A program made the translations under genes and the position numbers. Below are positions 28,753 to 38,370 of a DNA stretch of 64,000 bases, in pieces (positions within the stretch are counted from its first letter, which is position 1; each line of letters opens with the position of its first letter). The notes beneath the pieces are model-generated. The model had not been told where the DNA came from and did no database searches. It saw only the letters and a program-made list of their open reading frames with translations. This DNA comes from Aliiroseovarius marinus (GTDB taxonomy: Bacteria; Pseudomonadota; Alphaproteobacteria; Rhodobacterales; Rhodobacteraceae), in assembly GCF_004360145.1 (NCBI RefSeq), contig NZ_SAIT01000016.1:36434-100433 (forward strand), written 5' to 3'.

Positions 28753-30004
28753 ACTCATCCGCAACAGGCTTTCCGGTCCGTTCATCCATGGCGCCGGGCG
28801 CGATGGTTTCCATCGTGATACAGCCTTCGACGGGGCAGACATTGACGCACAGGTTGCAGGCAACGCATTCGTCGTCTTTCACATCAAAGACACGGTCTTC
28901 GGACATGGTGATTGCCTGATGCGAGGTATCTTCGCAAGCAGCAAAGCAACGGCCACATTTGATGCAGTCCTCTTGGCTGATCCGTGCCTTGGTGACGTGG
29001 TTCAGGTTCAGATACTGCCAGTCGGTGACGTTCGGAACGGCACGGCCGACAATTTCATCAATCGAATTGTAACCCTGCTCGTCCATCCACTGGCTCAGGC
29101 CCGAGATCATCTCTTGCACCACTTTGAAACCATAGGTCATAGCGGCAGTACAGACCTGAACGTTGCCCGCGCCAAGCGCCATGAACTCTGCCGCATCGCG
29201 CCATGTGGTCACACCGCCAATGCCCGAGATGGGCAGACCATGCGTACCGGGGTTGCGGGCGATCTCGGCCACCATGTTCAGGGCAATAGGCTTCACCGCC
29301 GGACCGCAATAGCCGCCATGCGTGCCTTTGCCGTCGATCATGGGCTCGGGCGACATAGCGTCCAAGTTCACGGACGTGATCGAGTTGATCGTGTTGATCA
29401 GGCTGACCGCATCCGCGCCGCCATCCTTGGCGGCCTGCGCCGGGTGCAGGATGTTGGTGATGTTCGGCGTCAGTTTCACGATCACCGGCAGGTCGGTCGC
29501 GGCTTTACACCAGCGGGTGACCATCTCGATATATTCGGGAACCTGACCAACCGCGGATCCCATGCCGCGTTCGGCCATGCCGTGCGGACAACCGAAGTTT
29601 AGCTCAAACCCGTCACAGCCGGTTTCCGCGATACGCGGAATGATTTCCTTCCACGCGTCCTCTTCACAGGGCACCATGACCGAGGCGATCAGCGCGTGAT
29701 CAGGATAATCCTTCTTTACGCGGGTCATTTCCTCAAGATTCACTGATAGCGGTCGGTCGGTGATCAGCTCGATATTGTTCAGACCCAGAAGGCGACGATC
29801 CGCGCCGTGAATGGCGCCATAGCGCGGGCCGTTCACATTGACGACGGGCGGGCCCTCGGCACCGAGGGTTTTCCAGACAACACCGCCCCAACCGGCCTCG
29901 AAAGCGCGGCGGACGTTGTATTCCTTGTCCGTGGGCGGGGCCGAAGCCAGCCAGAACGGGTTGGGAGATGAAATTCCAAGAAAGTTTGATGTCAGATCAG
30001 CCAT
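28700..30004 (-). CDS. preA: NAD-dependent dihydropyrimidine dehydrogenase subunit PreA
   Basis: A 434-residue protein with an FMN-binding dihydroorotate-dehydrogenase-like barrel ('GISSPNPFWLASAPPTD', 'NFGCPHGMAERGMGSAVGQ', 'PVIVKLTPNITNI', 'ISGIGGVTTWRDAAEFMALGA'). Two [4Fe-4S] motifs follow at the C-terminus ('CIKCGRCFAAC', 'CVACNLCVNVCPVEGC'). With PreT it reduces uracil or thymine to the dihydro form, the first step of the pathway. The start overlaps the PreT stop (TAATG). Confidence 0.95.
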   Translation of the reverse strand: MADLTSNFLGISSPNPFWLASAPPTDKEYNVRRAFEAGWGGVVWKTLGAEGPPVVNVNGPRYGAIHGADRRLLGLNNIELITDRPLSVNLEEMTRVKKDYPDHALIASVMVPCEEDAWKEIIPRIAETGCDGFELNFGCPHGMAERGMGSAVGQVPEYIEMVTRWCKAATDLPVIVKLTPNITNILHPAQAAKDGGADAVSLINTINSITSVNLDAMSPEPMIDGKGTHGGYCGPAVKPIALNMVAEIARNPGTHGLPISGIGGVTTWRDAAEFMALGAGNVQVCTAAMTYGFKVVQEMISGLSQWMDEQGYNSIDEIVGRAVPNVTDWQYLNLNHVTKARISQEDCIKCGRCFAACEDTSHQAITMSEDRVFDVKDDECVACNLCVNVCPVEGCITMETIAPGAMDERTGKPVADEYANWTTHPNNPSATAAE

Positions 30005-31344
30005 TAGCGTGCTCCCATCAATGTAGCGTGAATATCCATGGCCGCATCGCGACCTTCGGCAACGGCGGTGACGGTCAGGTCATCCCCACCCGAGGCACAG
30101 TCGCCCCCGGCCCAGACGCCTGAAACGCTGCTGCGTTGCGCGTCATTGACCTTGATCTTGCCGCCCTCCAGGGTCAGCGCGTCGGGCGTATCGCCCAGCT
30201 TTTGACCGATGGCTTTGAATAGCTGATCAGCGGGCAGGGTGAAGGTCTCGTCCAGTGTGACCAGCTTGCCGTCTTGCGTTTCGGTATAGGCGAAAGTGAC
30301 ACCGGTCAGCGATCCATTGCCCTCGACGCCCACGGGGGTCGCGTTGCAGATCAGGGTGACCCCCTTCTGCTGTGCAAGCTCTTGTTCGAATGTCGAGGCC
30401 GCCATCGCCTCTTGCCCACGGCGATAGACGATGGTGACGTCTTCCGCGCCCAGAAGCTTTGCCTGTACGCCGGCGTCAATCGCGGTCATGCCGCCGCCGA
30501 TGACGACGACGCGGCGACCGACGGGCAGGGCGGTTAGATCGGATGCCTGACGCAGATCTGAAATGAAATCAACGGCGTCCGAGACGTTGTCCTTGTCTTC
30601 GCCGTCCATGCCCAGAGCATTCACGGCGCTTAGACCCATGCCCAAGAAAACCGCGTCAAAGTCGCTTTGCAGTGCGCCCATGGTGATGCCGTCACCCAGC
30701 GATTGGCCATAGCGGATCTCAATTCCGCCGATGGAGAGAAGCCAGTTCAGCTCGCGCTGGGCGAAGTCGTTGGTGGATTTATAGGCGGCGATGCCGAACT
30801 CGTTCAGGCCGCCCCCTTTGGCGCGGGCTTCGAACACCACAACGTCGTGGCCCAGCATGGCCAGACGGTGCGCGCAGGACAGGCCCGCAGGTCCGGCACC
30901 AACGACAGCGACCGATTTGCCGGTCTTGTCAGCGCGGGCGAACGGATGCGTGTTGGACGCCATTAACGTGTCGGTGGCATAGCGCTGCAGGCGTCCGATT
31001 TCGACCGGCTTGCCTTCTGCGGTTTCACGCACGCAGACCTCTTCGCACAAGGTCTCGGTCGGGCAGACGCGGGCGCACATGCCGCCGAGGATGTTTTGGT
31101 TCAGGATGGTCTTCGCCGCTGCCTCGGGCGTGCCGGTGGCGATTTGCCGGATGAACAACGGAATGTCGATCGAGGTCGGGCAGGCGGTCATGCACGGTGC
31201 GTCGTGGCAGAAATAGCACCGATCCGCTGCGACAAGTGCCTCGTGCCCGTCATATTCCGGGTGAAGGTCGGTAAAGTTGTCGGCTACTTGCGTCGGGTCT
31301 AACCGCCCGGCTGCAACGCCGTTTTCCCTGTTGATATGTGCCAT
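30004..31344 (-). CDS. preT: NAD-dependent dihydropyrimidine dehydrogenase subunit PreT
   Basis: A 446-residue FAD/NAD flavoprotein like the small subunit of glutamate synthase. The N-terminal cysteine clusters ('CYFCHDAPCMTACP', 'CARVCPTETLCEEVC') hold Fe-S centres. FAD-binding 'VAVVGAGPAGLSCAHRLA' and NAD-binding 'VVVIGGGMTAIDAGVQAKLLG' follow, and 'GVWAGGDCASGGDDLTVTAVAEGRDAA' ends the FAD fold. It passes electrons between NAD(H) and PreA. AAGGAAC precedes the ATG at 31344. A RutR-like palindrome lies 54 bp upstream. Confidence 0.94.
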   Translation of the reverse strand: MAHINRENGVAAGRLDPTQVADNFTDLHPEYDGHEALVAADRCYFCHDAPCMTACPTSIDIPLFIRQIATGTPEAAAKTILNQNILGGMCARVCPTETLCEEVCVRETAEGKPVEIGRLQRYATDTLMASNTHPFARADKTGKSVAVVGAGPAGLSCAHRLAMLGHDVVVFEARAKGGGLNEFGIAAYKSTNDFAQRELNWLLSIGGIEIRYGQSLGDGITMGALQSDFDAVFLGMGLSAVNALGMDGEDKDNVSDAVDFISDLRQASDLTALPVGRRVVVIGGGMTAIDAGVQAKLLGAEDVTIVYRRGQEAMAASTFEQELAQQKGVTLICNATPVGVEGNGSLTGVTFAYTETQDGKLVTLDETFTLPADQLFKAIGQKLGDTPDALTLEGGKIKVNDAQRSSVSGVWAGGDCASGGDDLTVTAVAEGRDAAMDIHATLMGAR

Positions 31345-31397
31345 AGCTGGTTCCTTGGATTGGCTTTGGTGCAATCAGTAGGGCATAGAATCAAAAG

Positions 31398-31415
31398 TTT
31401 TACCAGATGGTAAAA
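31398..31415. promoter_or_regulatory. RutR-like operator upstream of preT
   Basis: The perfect palindrome TTTTACCA-GA-TGGTAAAA matches the E. coli RutR consensus TTGACCA-NN-TGGTCAA except for one symmetric base change. It lies 54 bp before preT, and two RutR-like genes lie 4 kb away. Confidence 0.65.
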
Positions 31416-31491
31416 TTAATTTCTGTTCGCGAGGGCTGCCGCGTCTGCGCGGAAACAGGGGGCGCGGACACGAGTGCCCCGCCCGAAAACG

Positions 31492-31520
31492 AAAAAGCCG
31501 CGACGGGCTGTCGCGGCTTT
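31492..31520 (-). terminator. Intrinsic terminator of ychF
   Basis: A perfect 11-bp stem AAAGCCGCGAC / GTCGCGGCTTT with a 5-nt loop. On the minus strand it ends in TTTTTC, 23 bases after the ychF stop. Confidence 0.9.
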
Positions 31521-31543
31521 AGCTGTTTGATTTTTAAGTCAGA

Positions 31544-32641
31544 TCAGGCGTTGAACAGGAAGTGCAGAACGTCGCCATCCTTGACCATATAGCCCTTGCC
31601 CTCGGCGCGCATTTTGCCGGCTTCTTTCGCCGGGCCTTCGCCGCCCAGCTCGACGTAATCGTCATAGGCGATGGTCTCGGCCCGGATGAAACCACGCTCG
31701 AAATCGCCGTGAATCACGCCGGCTGCCTGCGGGGCCATGGTGCCCTCGCGGATGGTCCAGGCGCGGGCTTCTTTCGGGCCGACGGTGAAGTAGGTTTCCA
31801 GATGCAGAAGCTCGTAACCGGCGCGGATCAGGCGATCCAAACCGGCCTCGGTCAGGCCCAGCTCTTCCAGGAACATTTCTTGTTCCTCTTCGTCCAGCTG
31901 GCTGATTTCTTCTTCGATCTTGGCCGAGATCACCACGGATGCGGCGCCCTGGGCGGCCGCCATCTCTTCCACGGCCTTCGAATAGGCGTTGCCGGTGGCC
32001 GCGTCGCTTTCATCGGCGTTGCAGACATAAAGGATCTTCTTGGTGGTCAGAAGCTGCAGCATCTTCCATGCTTTCTTATCCTCTTCATCCACCTCGACAG
32101 TGCGGGCAGGTTGGCCGTTTTCCAGCACTTCTTGCGCGGCAGCCAGAAGGCGGTCCTGCTGCTGGGCGTCCTTGTCGTTGCCCTTCAGTTTGCGCACCAG
32201 ACCGGCGCGGCGCTTTTCGATGCTTTCCAGATCGGCCAGCATCAGCTCGGTCTCGATCACCTCGGCGTCTTCGACCGGGTTCACGCGGCCATCAACGTGG
32301 GTCACGTCGCCGTCGTCAAAGCAGCGCAGTACGTGGGCGATTGCGTCGGTTTCGCGGATGTTGGCCAGAAACTGGTTGCCCAGACCTTCGCCCTTCGAGG
32401 CACCCTTCACCAGACCGGCAATGTCCACAAAGGTCATGCGGGCGGGAATGATCTCTTTCGACTTTGCAATCGCGGCCAGTTTGTCCAGACGCGGGTCCGG
32501 CACGTTAACTTCGCCCGTATTGGGTTCAATGGTGCAGAAGGGGAAGTTGGCGGCCTGCGCGGCGGCCGTTTTGGTCAGTGCGTTGAACAGGGTCGATTTG
32601 CCCACATTCGGCAGACCCACGATACCCATCTTGAAACCCAT
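31544..32641 (-). CDS. ychF: Redox-regulated ATPase YchF (OLA1 family)
   Basis: A 365-residue Obg-related P-loop protein that prefers ATP and binds ribosomes. G1 is '[15 protein letters not shown]', G3 '[20 protein letters not shown]' and the altered G4 'LYVCNADES' (NxxE type in place of NKxD). The C-terminal TGS domain ends '[15 protein letters not shown]'. ACGGAGG precedes the ATG at 32641, so the 23 extra residues upstream are excluded. Divergent from the VOC gene. Confidence 0.95.
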   Translation of the reverse strand: MGFKMGIVGLPNVGKSTLFNALTKTAAAQAANFPFCTIEPNTGEVNVPDPRLDKLAAIAKSKEIIPARMTFVDIAGLVKGASKGEGLGNQFLANIRETDAIAHVLRCFDDGDVTHVDGRVNPVEDAEVIETELMLADLESIEKRRAGLVRKLKGNDKDAQQQDRLLAAAQEVLENGQPARTVEVDEEDKKAWKMLQLLTTKKILYVCNADESDAATGNAYSKAVEEMAAAQGAASVVISAKIEEEISQLDEEEQEMFLEELGLTEAGLDRLIRAGYELLHLETYFTVGPKEARAWTIREGTMAPQAAGVIHGDFERGFIRAETIAYDDYVELGGEGPAKEAGKMRAEGKGYMVKDGDVLHFLFNA

Positions 32642-32741
32642 CTCGGCCTCCGTCGTTGAAATACTCGCGCGTTCTAGGGCTTTGACAGGCTGGGCGCAAG
32701 CGTGGTCCACTGGGAAGGCATGAATTGGAGGAGGATGACGT

Positions 32742-33158
32742 ATGCAACCTATTCCCTATGTGTTTTTCAAAGACCAAGCCCGCGCCGCCATGACCCGCTA
32801 TGGCGAGGTGTTCAGCACCACGCCCGAGATCATGTCGTTCAAGGATATGCCCGAAGAAGATCGCGCCCAGATGCCGGGCGTGCCGGATAATGCAGTAATG
32901 CACGCTGGGCTGGCCATCGGAGACGGTTGGCTGTTTGCCAGTGACGATCCATCCGGCGAGACACCTGCGATGGCGGGCTGCAACGTCTGTGTGTCCTTGG
33001 CAGGCGATGACGAAACCCGCCGCGTGTTCGACGCCTTGGCCGAGGGCGGCGAGGTGCGCATGCCCTTGTCCCCGATGTTCTGGACGTCCCTTTTCGGCAC
33101 ATTGACCGACAAGTTCGGGGTGCGCTGGATGATCATGGCGGACAGTGATTATCAGTGA
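32742..33158 (+). CDS. VOC-superfamily protein (PhnB/glyoxalase-like)
   Basis: A 138-residue protein starting 'IPYVFFKDQARAAMTRYGEVF', with later 'MPLSPMFWTSLFGTLTDKFGVRWMI'. This is the usual layout of the PhnB-like (3-demethylubiquinone-9 3-methyltransferase-like) branch of the VOC fold. GGAGGAGG precedes the ATG. Function is not predictable from the family. It is 59 bp upstream of trpA on the same strand. Confidence 0.78.
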   Translation: MQPIPYVFFKDQARAAMTRYGEVFSTTPEIMSFKDMPEEDRAQMPGVPDNAVMHAGLAIGDGWLFASDDPSGETPAMAGCNVCVSLAGDDETRRVFDALAEGGEVRMPLSPMFWTSLFGTLTDKFGVRWMIMADSDYQ

Positions 33159-33217
33159 GCCATTGATTTTCCTGTCCCGCTTGGGCAAACCGGGCGGGAC
33201 CAAGAAGGGGATCACGC

Positions 33218-34009
33218 ATGACTCGCATTGACGCCAAATTTGCCGCGCTTAAGGAAAAGGGCCAGAAAGCCTTTGTCGCATATATCATGGGCGGTGATCC
33301 CGATGTGGAAACCTCGCTTGAGGTGATGAAAGGTTTGCCTGCGGCTGGCGTGGACGTGATCGAGTTGGGCGTGCCCTTCACCGATCCGATGGCAGATGGT
33401 CCGACCATTCAGCTGGCCGGTCAGCGTGCGCTGGAAGGCGGCATGACCCTGCAAAAGACGCTGGATATGGCCGCCGAGTTCCGCAAGGAAGACGACACCA
33501 CACCGATCGTGCTGATGGGCTACTACAATCCGATCTATAATCGTGGCGTGGATCAGTTTCTGGTCGATGCCAAAGCCGCCGGCGTCGATGGCCTGATCGT
33601 CGTGGACCTGCCCCCGGAAGAGGATGAGGAACTGTGCATCCCGGCACAGAAAGCGGGTTTGAACTTCATCCGTCTGGCGACCCCGACCACCGATGACAAA
33701 CGACTGCCCAAAGTGCTGCAGAACACCTCGGGCTTTGTTTATTACGTCTCGGTAACCGGCGTGACCGGCTCGGCCGAGGCGCAGGCCGGCAATGTTGGCC
33801 CGGAAGTCGCCCGCATTAAAGCGGCAACCGATATTCCGGTGATCGTCGGCTTCGGCGTCAACACCCCCGAAAAGGCCGAGGCGATTGCAAGCGTGGCAGA
33901 CGGCACCGTGGTCGGATCGGCCATCGTGTCGAAAATCGGCGCGGGCGAGCCGGTGGCCGATATTCTGGCCTTCGTGAAGACCTTGGCCGACGGCGCACAC
34001 CGCGGCTAA
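33218..34009 (+). CDS. trpA: Tryptophan synthase alpha chain
   Basis: A 263-residue TIM barrel that cleaves indole-3-glycerol phosphate to indole for TrpB. The catalytic Glu is in '[19 protein letters not shown]' and the catalytic Asp in '[13 protein letters not shown]'. The phosphate loop is '[12 protein letters not shown]' and loop 6 is around '[10 protein letters not shown]'. trpB and trpF are not beside it. It ends 7 bp before the convergent oxidoreductase stop. Confidence 0.96.
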   Translation: MTRIDAKFAALKEKGQKAFVAYIMGGDPDVETSLEVMKGLPAAGVDVIELGVPFTDPMADGPTIQLAGQRALEGGMTLQKTLDMAAEFRKEDDTTPIVLMGYYNPIYNRGVDQFLVDAKAAGVDGLIVVDLPPEEDEELCIPAQKAGLNFIRLATPTTDDKRLPKVLQNTSGFVYYVSVTGVTGSAEAQAGNVGPEVARIKAATDIPVIVGFGVNTPEKAEAIASVADGTVVGSAIVSKIGAGEPVADILAFVKTLADGAHRG

Positions 34010-34015
34010 TGGTGA

Positions 34016-35233
34016 TCAGATCACGGCGCTCTCGCCAAAGGGGGTGCCGCTGACGATCCGTTCATACCCAAAAGGTGACAGGTCCATGCTGCGATAGCTG
34101 CCATGGACGATCAGCTCGGCCAACCCGCGTCCCATGGCCGGAGCCTGTTGCAGCCCGTGGCCTGAGAACCCATTGATAAAGTGGAAGTTTTCCAGGTCTG
34201 GGTGCGGGCCAAGAATGGCGTTCTGATCCAGAGTGTTATAAGCATAATGCCCCGCCCATTCAGTGACGATCTTCAACGCCTCGAACTGAGGGATGCGGGT
34301 GGCGACATGCGGCCAGACATGGGTCTCCCAGATGCTGTGATCCATGTGGAAATCGTCGGGCGCGACGGCGATGTCGTCATGGGGGGCTGCGCCGACCATA
34401 TAGGTTTCCGGCCCGTCCTGACGAACATGGATGCCGCTGGGGTCAACGGTCAGGGGCAGGGGGCGGTCCAGCGGGTTGGCCGCGCTGAACACCCAAGTGA
34501 AGCGCTTGCGCGGCTCGATCGGGACGTCCAGCCCAGCCATTTTCGACAGGAACGCAGCCCGCGGCCCAGCCGCATTCACCAACTGGCCGCATCCGATTTG
34601 CGTGCCATCCGAAAGCGTGACCGAGGTGGCGCGGGCACCGTTTGAATGAATGCCCGTGACCTCGCCCGACAGGTATTCCACTCCGGCCTCGATGGCTTTA
34701 CGGCGGAACCAATCGAACAAGGCACCTCCGTCCCAATAGCCTTCGTCGACCGCGCCGTGGCTACCCAAAATGATGTCTTCCAGATCGTAGAACGGATAGG
34801 CCTCGGCCAGCTCATCACGGGTCAGGATACGCGTGCCAGCGCCAAGCGCCGCCTGCATGGCCTGCGCGGCTTTCAGTTCCTCGGCGCGCGCTTCGGTATC
34901 CGCTAGATAGAGATAGCCAAAATCCTGCACGGCGATGTTTTCGATCCGCTCGTCCCCGCCCATGTTGGCGCGCAGGTCTTTGATGAACTGAAGTGTGAAT
35001 TGTGAAATCTTGACGTTCAATGCTTCAGAGAACTGCTGCCGAATGCAGGAATTTGTATGGGCGGTCGAGCATTGTGCAAAGCTGGGATCGCGTTCGATCA
35101 CTAGTACACGCCCATCGAAATCAGCATTTTGCGATAACCACCACGCGACCGACGATCCCATGATGGCGCCCCCGACAATCACGACGTCATAGGTGCTGTG
35201 CTTGGGCTGCGTGTGAAAAGACCGCTGGTTCAC
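34016..35233 (-). CDS. FAD-dependent amine/amino-acid oxidoreductase (DAO family)
   Basis: A 405-residue flavoprotein with an N-terminal Rossmann motif 'YDVVIVGGAIMGSSVAWWLS', the DAO fold, and a C-terminal FAD contact in 'FINGFSGHGLQQAPAMGRGLAELI'. It resembles sarcosine/glycine-betaine-type oxidases and FAD oxidoreductases near methyl-group metabolism. It starts at GTG (35231-35233) after AGGAG. The substrate cannot be told: the gene stands alone, convergent with trpA. Confidence 0.82.
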   Translation of the reverse strand: MNQRSFHTQPKHSTYDVVIVGGAIMGSSVAWWLSQNADFDGRVLVIERDPSFAQCSTAHTNSCIRQQFSEALNVKISQFTLQFIKDLRANMGGDERIENIAVQDFGYLYLADTEARAEELKAAQAMQAALGAGTRILTRDELAEAYPFYDLEDIILGSHGAVDEGYWDGGALFDWFRRKAIEAGVEYLSGEVTGIHSNGARATSVTLSDGTQIGCGQLVNAAGPRAAFLSKMAGLDVPIEPRKRFTWVFSAANPLDRPLPLTVDPSGIHVRQDGPETYMVGAAPHDDIAVAPDDFHMDHSIWETHVWPHVATRIPQFEALKIVTEWAGHYAYNTLDQNAILGPHPDLENFHFINGFSGHGLQQAPAMGRGLAELIVHGSYRSMDLSPFGYERIVSGTPFGESAVI

Positions 35234-35350
35234 GGAAGGCTCCTGTCGATGTGGTGAGGTCAGCGCGGCGTGCCACGCGTCAGGGGCACGTTAGCGCCGG
35301 GCCATGCGTGTGGAAAGACCTGTGTTCGGCAATTTTCGCCGCGCGTCAGA

Positions 35351-35857
35351 TCACGCGCGGTCGGTCGCGGACAGCGCCCACGCCATCACCGCGTCATGCT
35401 CGGGCGCGATCTCTTCGGCTTCACCGACGAAGGCCATGAACGCGTCGCGCGATCCTTCGCTCAGACCGATGATGGCCGGGATGTCTTGCGCCAGGGCTTG
35501 ACCCACGGCTTCGCGAAAGCCGCGCCCTTCGGCCTCTTGCTTGCCAAATTTATTGACGATCAACAGGTCTGCGCCGTCGCGCAGTCGTTCTTCTGTTTGG
35601 CCGACGGCAGTTTCCAGCGCTTCTGGGTTCAGTTTGCAGCCGCGCGCATCGGCGCCAAGATACTGGCTGATGCGGATTTTCGGCCCGTCGGGCAGTACCA
35701 ACACGTCCATATCGCAGTGATGTTCCTCGGCACGTTCGGTGTCCAGCTGCACAGTGCCGCATAGCTTCAGACCTTTGTCACCCAATGCCTCGGCCACGCC
35801 AGCCAGCAGAAGGTTCGTCGTGCCCCGACCGGGCGCAATTACATATGCAAGTTTCAT
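35351..35857 (-). CDS. DUF2478 family protein
   Basis: A 168-residue protein beginning 'MKLAYVIAPGRGTTNLLLAGVAEAL', a loose nucleotide-binding-like start, with 'LLIVNKFGKQEAEGRGFREAV' and 'IPAIIGLSE' later. These are marks of the DUF2478 group, often found near molybdate transport genes. No molybdate genes are seen here. AAAGGGAG precedes the ATG at 35857. Divergent from the DUF1989 gene, with a 96-bp gap. Confidence 0.7.
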   Translation of the reverse strand: MKLAYVIAPGRGTTNLLLAGVAEALGDKGLKLCGTVQLDTERAEEHHCDMDVLVLPDGPKIRISQYLGADARGCKLNPEALETAVGQTEERLRDGADLLIVNKFGKQEAEGRGFREAVGQALAQDIPAIIGLSEGSRDAFMAFVGEAEEIAPEHDAVMAWALSATDRA

Positions 35858-35953
35858 CGGCTGCTCCCTTTGGAACTGACTTGGCAATCCTGAGGGGGCT
35901 TGTCAATTGCGCGGAACGCATGTCTTCATGCGATCAGACAATCGGAGAGTTCC

Positions 35954-36817
35954 ATGAAACCCCAGATCCCCGCGCACGTCGCCCCCGCAGATGCCGATGC
36001 CCGCAAGGCGGTGAAGCCCGTCATCTGTTACCCGGTCGACAGTCTGCAGGCGCCTGATTTGGAGCTGTACCAAGCCGCGCGCGCGACGGCGCAGAAGGTG
36101 GATGAGGTTCTGATTCCCGCCCGCGATGCGCGCACATTCAGCGTGCCCGCCGGACAGTTTTTTCGCATCTCCTCGGTCGAGGGGCCGCAGGTGGGGGATT
36201 TGAACCTGTGGAACGCGGATGACCTGAGTGAGCGGTTTTATTCCGGCAAGACCCGCGCCCTGCACGGCACGCATTTGTCGGTTTCGGACCGGATGTGGAC
36301 CAGCTTTCCCGCCATGCGCCCGATGGCGACCATCATCGACGACACGCTGGATTGGTATGGGTTCGACGAGTTCGGAGGTTCCGTCCACGATGTGATCGGC
36401 ACGCGCTGCGATCCCTACACCAACAACCTGTTGTCAGGCGGGCAGTATCACCACTGCTGCCATTCCAACCTAACCCGCGCCTTGGCCGACCATCTGGGCT
36501 GTTCGCTGGACGCGGCACAGCCGCATGTGCATGACGTGTTGAACGTCTTTATGTGCACCGGCTTCACCCGCGATACTGGCCAGTATTTCATGAAAGCCAG
36601 CCCGGTGCGTCCCGGTGACTACCTTGAATTCTTTGCGGAAATCAATCTTCTGGGCGCGCTCAGCGCCTGTCCCGGCGGGGACTGCTCGGACGAGCATAGC
36701 TCGGACAGTGCGGCATGCCACCCGCTGCTGGTTGAAGTGTTTGCCCCTCAAGATGGCGCGCTGGGGGATTGGCAGTCTCCGCCGGTGAACGGCTATGACC
36801 AAAGCCACGGGCGCTAA
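35954..36817 (+). CDS. DUF1989 (urea-carboxylase-associated) family protein
   Basis: A 287-residue protein with the DUF1989 core. Its features are 'VPAGQFFRISSVEGPQVGDLNLWNADD', a cysteine-containing motif 'VIGTRCDPYTNNLLSGG' and 'YHHCCHSNLTRAL', and 'PGDYLEFFAEINLLGALSACPGGDCS' near the end. Members often accompany urea carboxylase or guanidine carboxylase genes, but none is present here. CGGAGAG precedes the ATG at 35954; the frame stays open to 35900. Its biochemical role is unknown to me. Confidence 0.75.
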   Translation: MKPQIPAHVAPADADARKAVKPVICYPVDSLQAPDLELYQAARATAQKVDEVLIPARDARTFSVPAGQFFRISSVEGPQVGDLNLWNADDLSERFYSGKTRALHGTHLSVSDRMWTSFPAMRPMATIIDDTLDWYGFDEFGGSVHDVIGTRCDPYTNNLLSGGQYHHCCHSNLTRALADHLGCSLDAAQPHVHDVLNVFMCTGFTRDTGQYFMKASPVRPGDYLEFFAEINLLGALSACPGGDCSDEHSSDSAACHPLLVEVFAPQDGALGDWQSPPVNGYDQSHGR

Positions 36818-36885
36818 GGAAATCCCCAACTTGCATATCGCCCCTCAACCCATAGTGTAGAGGTGTATTGTATAAGGAGTGTGCC

Positions 36886-38319
36886 ATGCGATCCCTCGGC
36901 TGGCGTTTCATAATCGTAGGCGTTTTGTGCCTTGTGATGTTCATCCCCCTGATGATGGTGTCGGATATCGTGAACTCCCGGCGTCACTATTCCGAAGACA
37001 CGATCCGGTCGGTCGGGCAGGAATGGGGCGGCGAACAGACCATTTCCGGCCCGAAAGTGGTGATCCCGGTGAAGGCACGGGTCACCGTGACCGAGCTTCA
37101 CAATGTGATCGACGAAGCCACCGGGCTTGTCATGCGCGACAAGGAAACGGGTGAGAACCTGCAAAAATTGGTCGAGGTTGAACGGATCGAGACCCGCGAG
37201 CCGCTCCATGTCTATCCGGATGTGTTCGGCGTCCAGATCACGACGGAAACCCAGATGCGCCATCGCGGGATTTTTCAGGTCCCGGTCTACAAGGCGCAGG
37301 CCAACATCGCGACCGAGTTCCCGTTTGACCGGGTCGAGGCGCAGTTGGAAGAGGACGAATTCGCCGTGTGGGAGGAAGCAAGCTTGCGCCTCTCGGTCAG
37401 CTCGAACCGCGCGCTGCGGGGCGAGGCGCGCCTGACTGCAGATGGGCAAGAGATTTTGATGGAGCCGCTGGGCGAGGCCGCGGGCCTGATCGCAGCCCTG
37501 CCGGGAGGGAAGGCGCAGACAAAATTTGATCTGGTGCTTGGGCTGAATGGAGCCGCCCAGCTGCGCGTGGCCCCAGTGGGGCGGATCTCGACGGTCGAGA
37601 TGAACAGCGACTGGCCCGACCCCAGTTTTGGCGGGGCGTTCCTGCCAGATGGGTCCGAAATTTCCGAAACCGGCTTCCAAGCCAAGTGGACCATCCCGCA
37701 TCTGGCCCGCAGCCTGCCGCAGATCTCGCGTCAGGACTACGAGCAAACCGCGCGCAGAAGCACCGCATTCGGCGTCAGCTTCTACCAACCCAATGATTTC
37801 TATCAGAAAGCCTGGCGCGCGGCGCGCTATGGAATTCTGTTCGTGTCGCTGACTTTCCTGACGGTGCTGCTGATGGATATGCAAAGCAGAAAGCCGGTGC
37901 ACCCGGTGCAATACCTGCTGATCGGCTTGTCTCAGGCGGTGTTTACCCTGCTGATGTTGGCCTATGCCGAGCAGGTGGGCTTTACCCCCGCCTATGTCGG
38001 ATCGGCAGCGGCTTTGATCCTATTGCTCTTAATGTTCGGCAAGTTCGCTTTGAAGCTTGGATCCCGCACATGGGTCTTGGGTGGGATGCTGGTGCTGCTT
38101 TATGCAGTGCTCTACCTGATCCTCTATTCCACCGACTACGCGCTTCTGGCCGGGGCCACGCTGGCCTTCGTGGCGATCGGCGCGACCATGTACGCCACAA
38201 GGAACGAGGAATGGTACGGCGAGGAAGGGCCGGGGCCGGGGCTGTTTGCCCGGCGCGCGGCCAAGAAGGCGGAAAAGCCGGTGGCACCGCCGCCCGCCGA
38301 ACCAAAACCGGGAAGCTAA
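36886..38319 (+). CDS. creD: CreD-family inner-membrane protein
   Basis: A 477-residue membrane protein. One N-terminal helix ('FIIVGVLCLVMFIPLMMVSDIV') is followed by a long periplasmic domain with the CreD signature 'RRHYSEDTIRSVGQEWGGEQTISGPKVVIPV'. About six C-terminal helices begin at 'ILFVSLTFLTVLLMDMQ'. A short Pro/Lys-rich tail ends it. CreD is linked to envelope stress and beta-lactam or colicin tolerance, usually under CreBC. No two-component genes lie here. AAGGAG precedes the ATG at 36886. Confidence 0.9.
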   Translation: MRSLGWRFIIVGVLCLVMFIPLMMVSDIVNSRRHYSEDTIRSVGQEWGGEQTISGPKVVIPVKARVTVTELHNVIDEATGLVMRDKETGENLQKLVEVERIETREPLHVYPDVFGVQITTETQMRHRGIFQVPVYKAQANIATEFPFDRVEAQLEEDEFAVWEEASLRLSVSSNRALRGEARLTADGQEILMEPLGEAAGLIAALPGGKAQTKFDLVLGLNGAAQLRVAPVGRISTVEMNSDWPDPSFGGAFLPDGSEISETGFQAKWTIPHLARSLPQISRQDYEQTARRSTAFGVSFYQPNDFYQKAWRAARYGILFVSLTFLTVLLMDMQSRKPVHPVQYLLIGLSQAVFTLLMLAYAEQVGFTPAYVGSAAALILLLLMFGKFALKLGSRTWVLGGMLVLLYAVLYLILYSTDYALLAGATLAFVAIGATMYATRNEEWYGEEGPGPGLFARRAAKKAEKPVAPPPAEPKPGS

Positions 38320-38325
38320 AACGAC

Positions 38326-38356
38326 AAGAGGCGCCGAACGGCGCCTCTTTTCTTTT
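38326..38356 (+). terminator. Intrinsic terminator after creD
   Basis: A perfect 10-bp stem AAGAGGCGCC-GAAC-GGCGCCTCTT followed by TTCTTTT. It lies between convergent creD and deoD. Confidence 0.88.
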
Positions 38357-38370
38357 GGGGTAGGGGTGGA

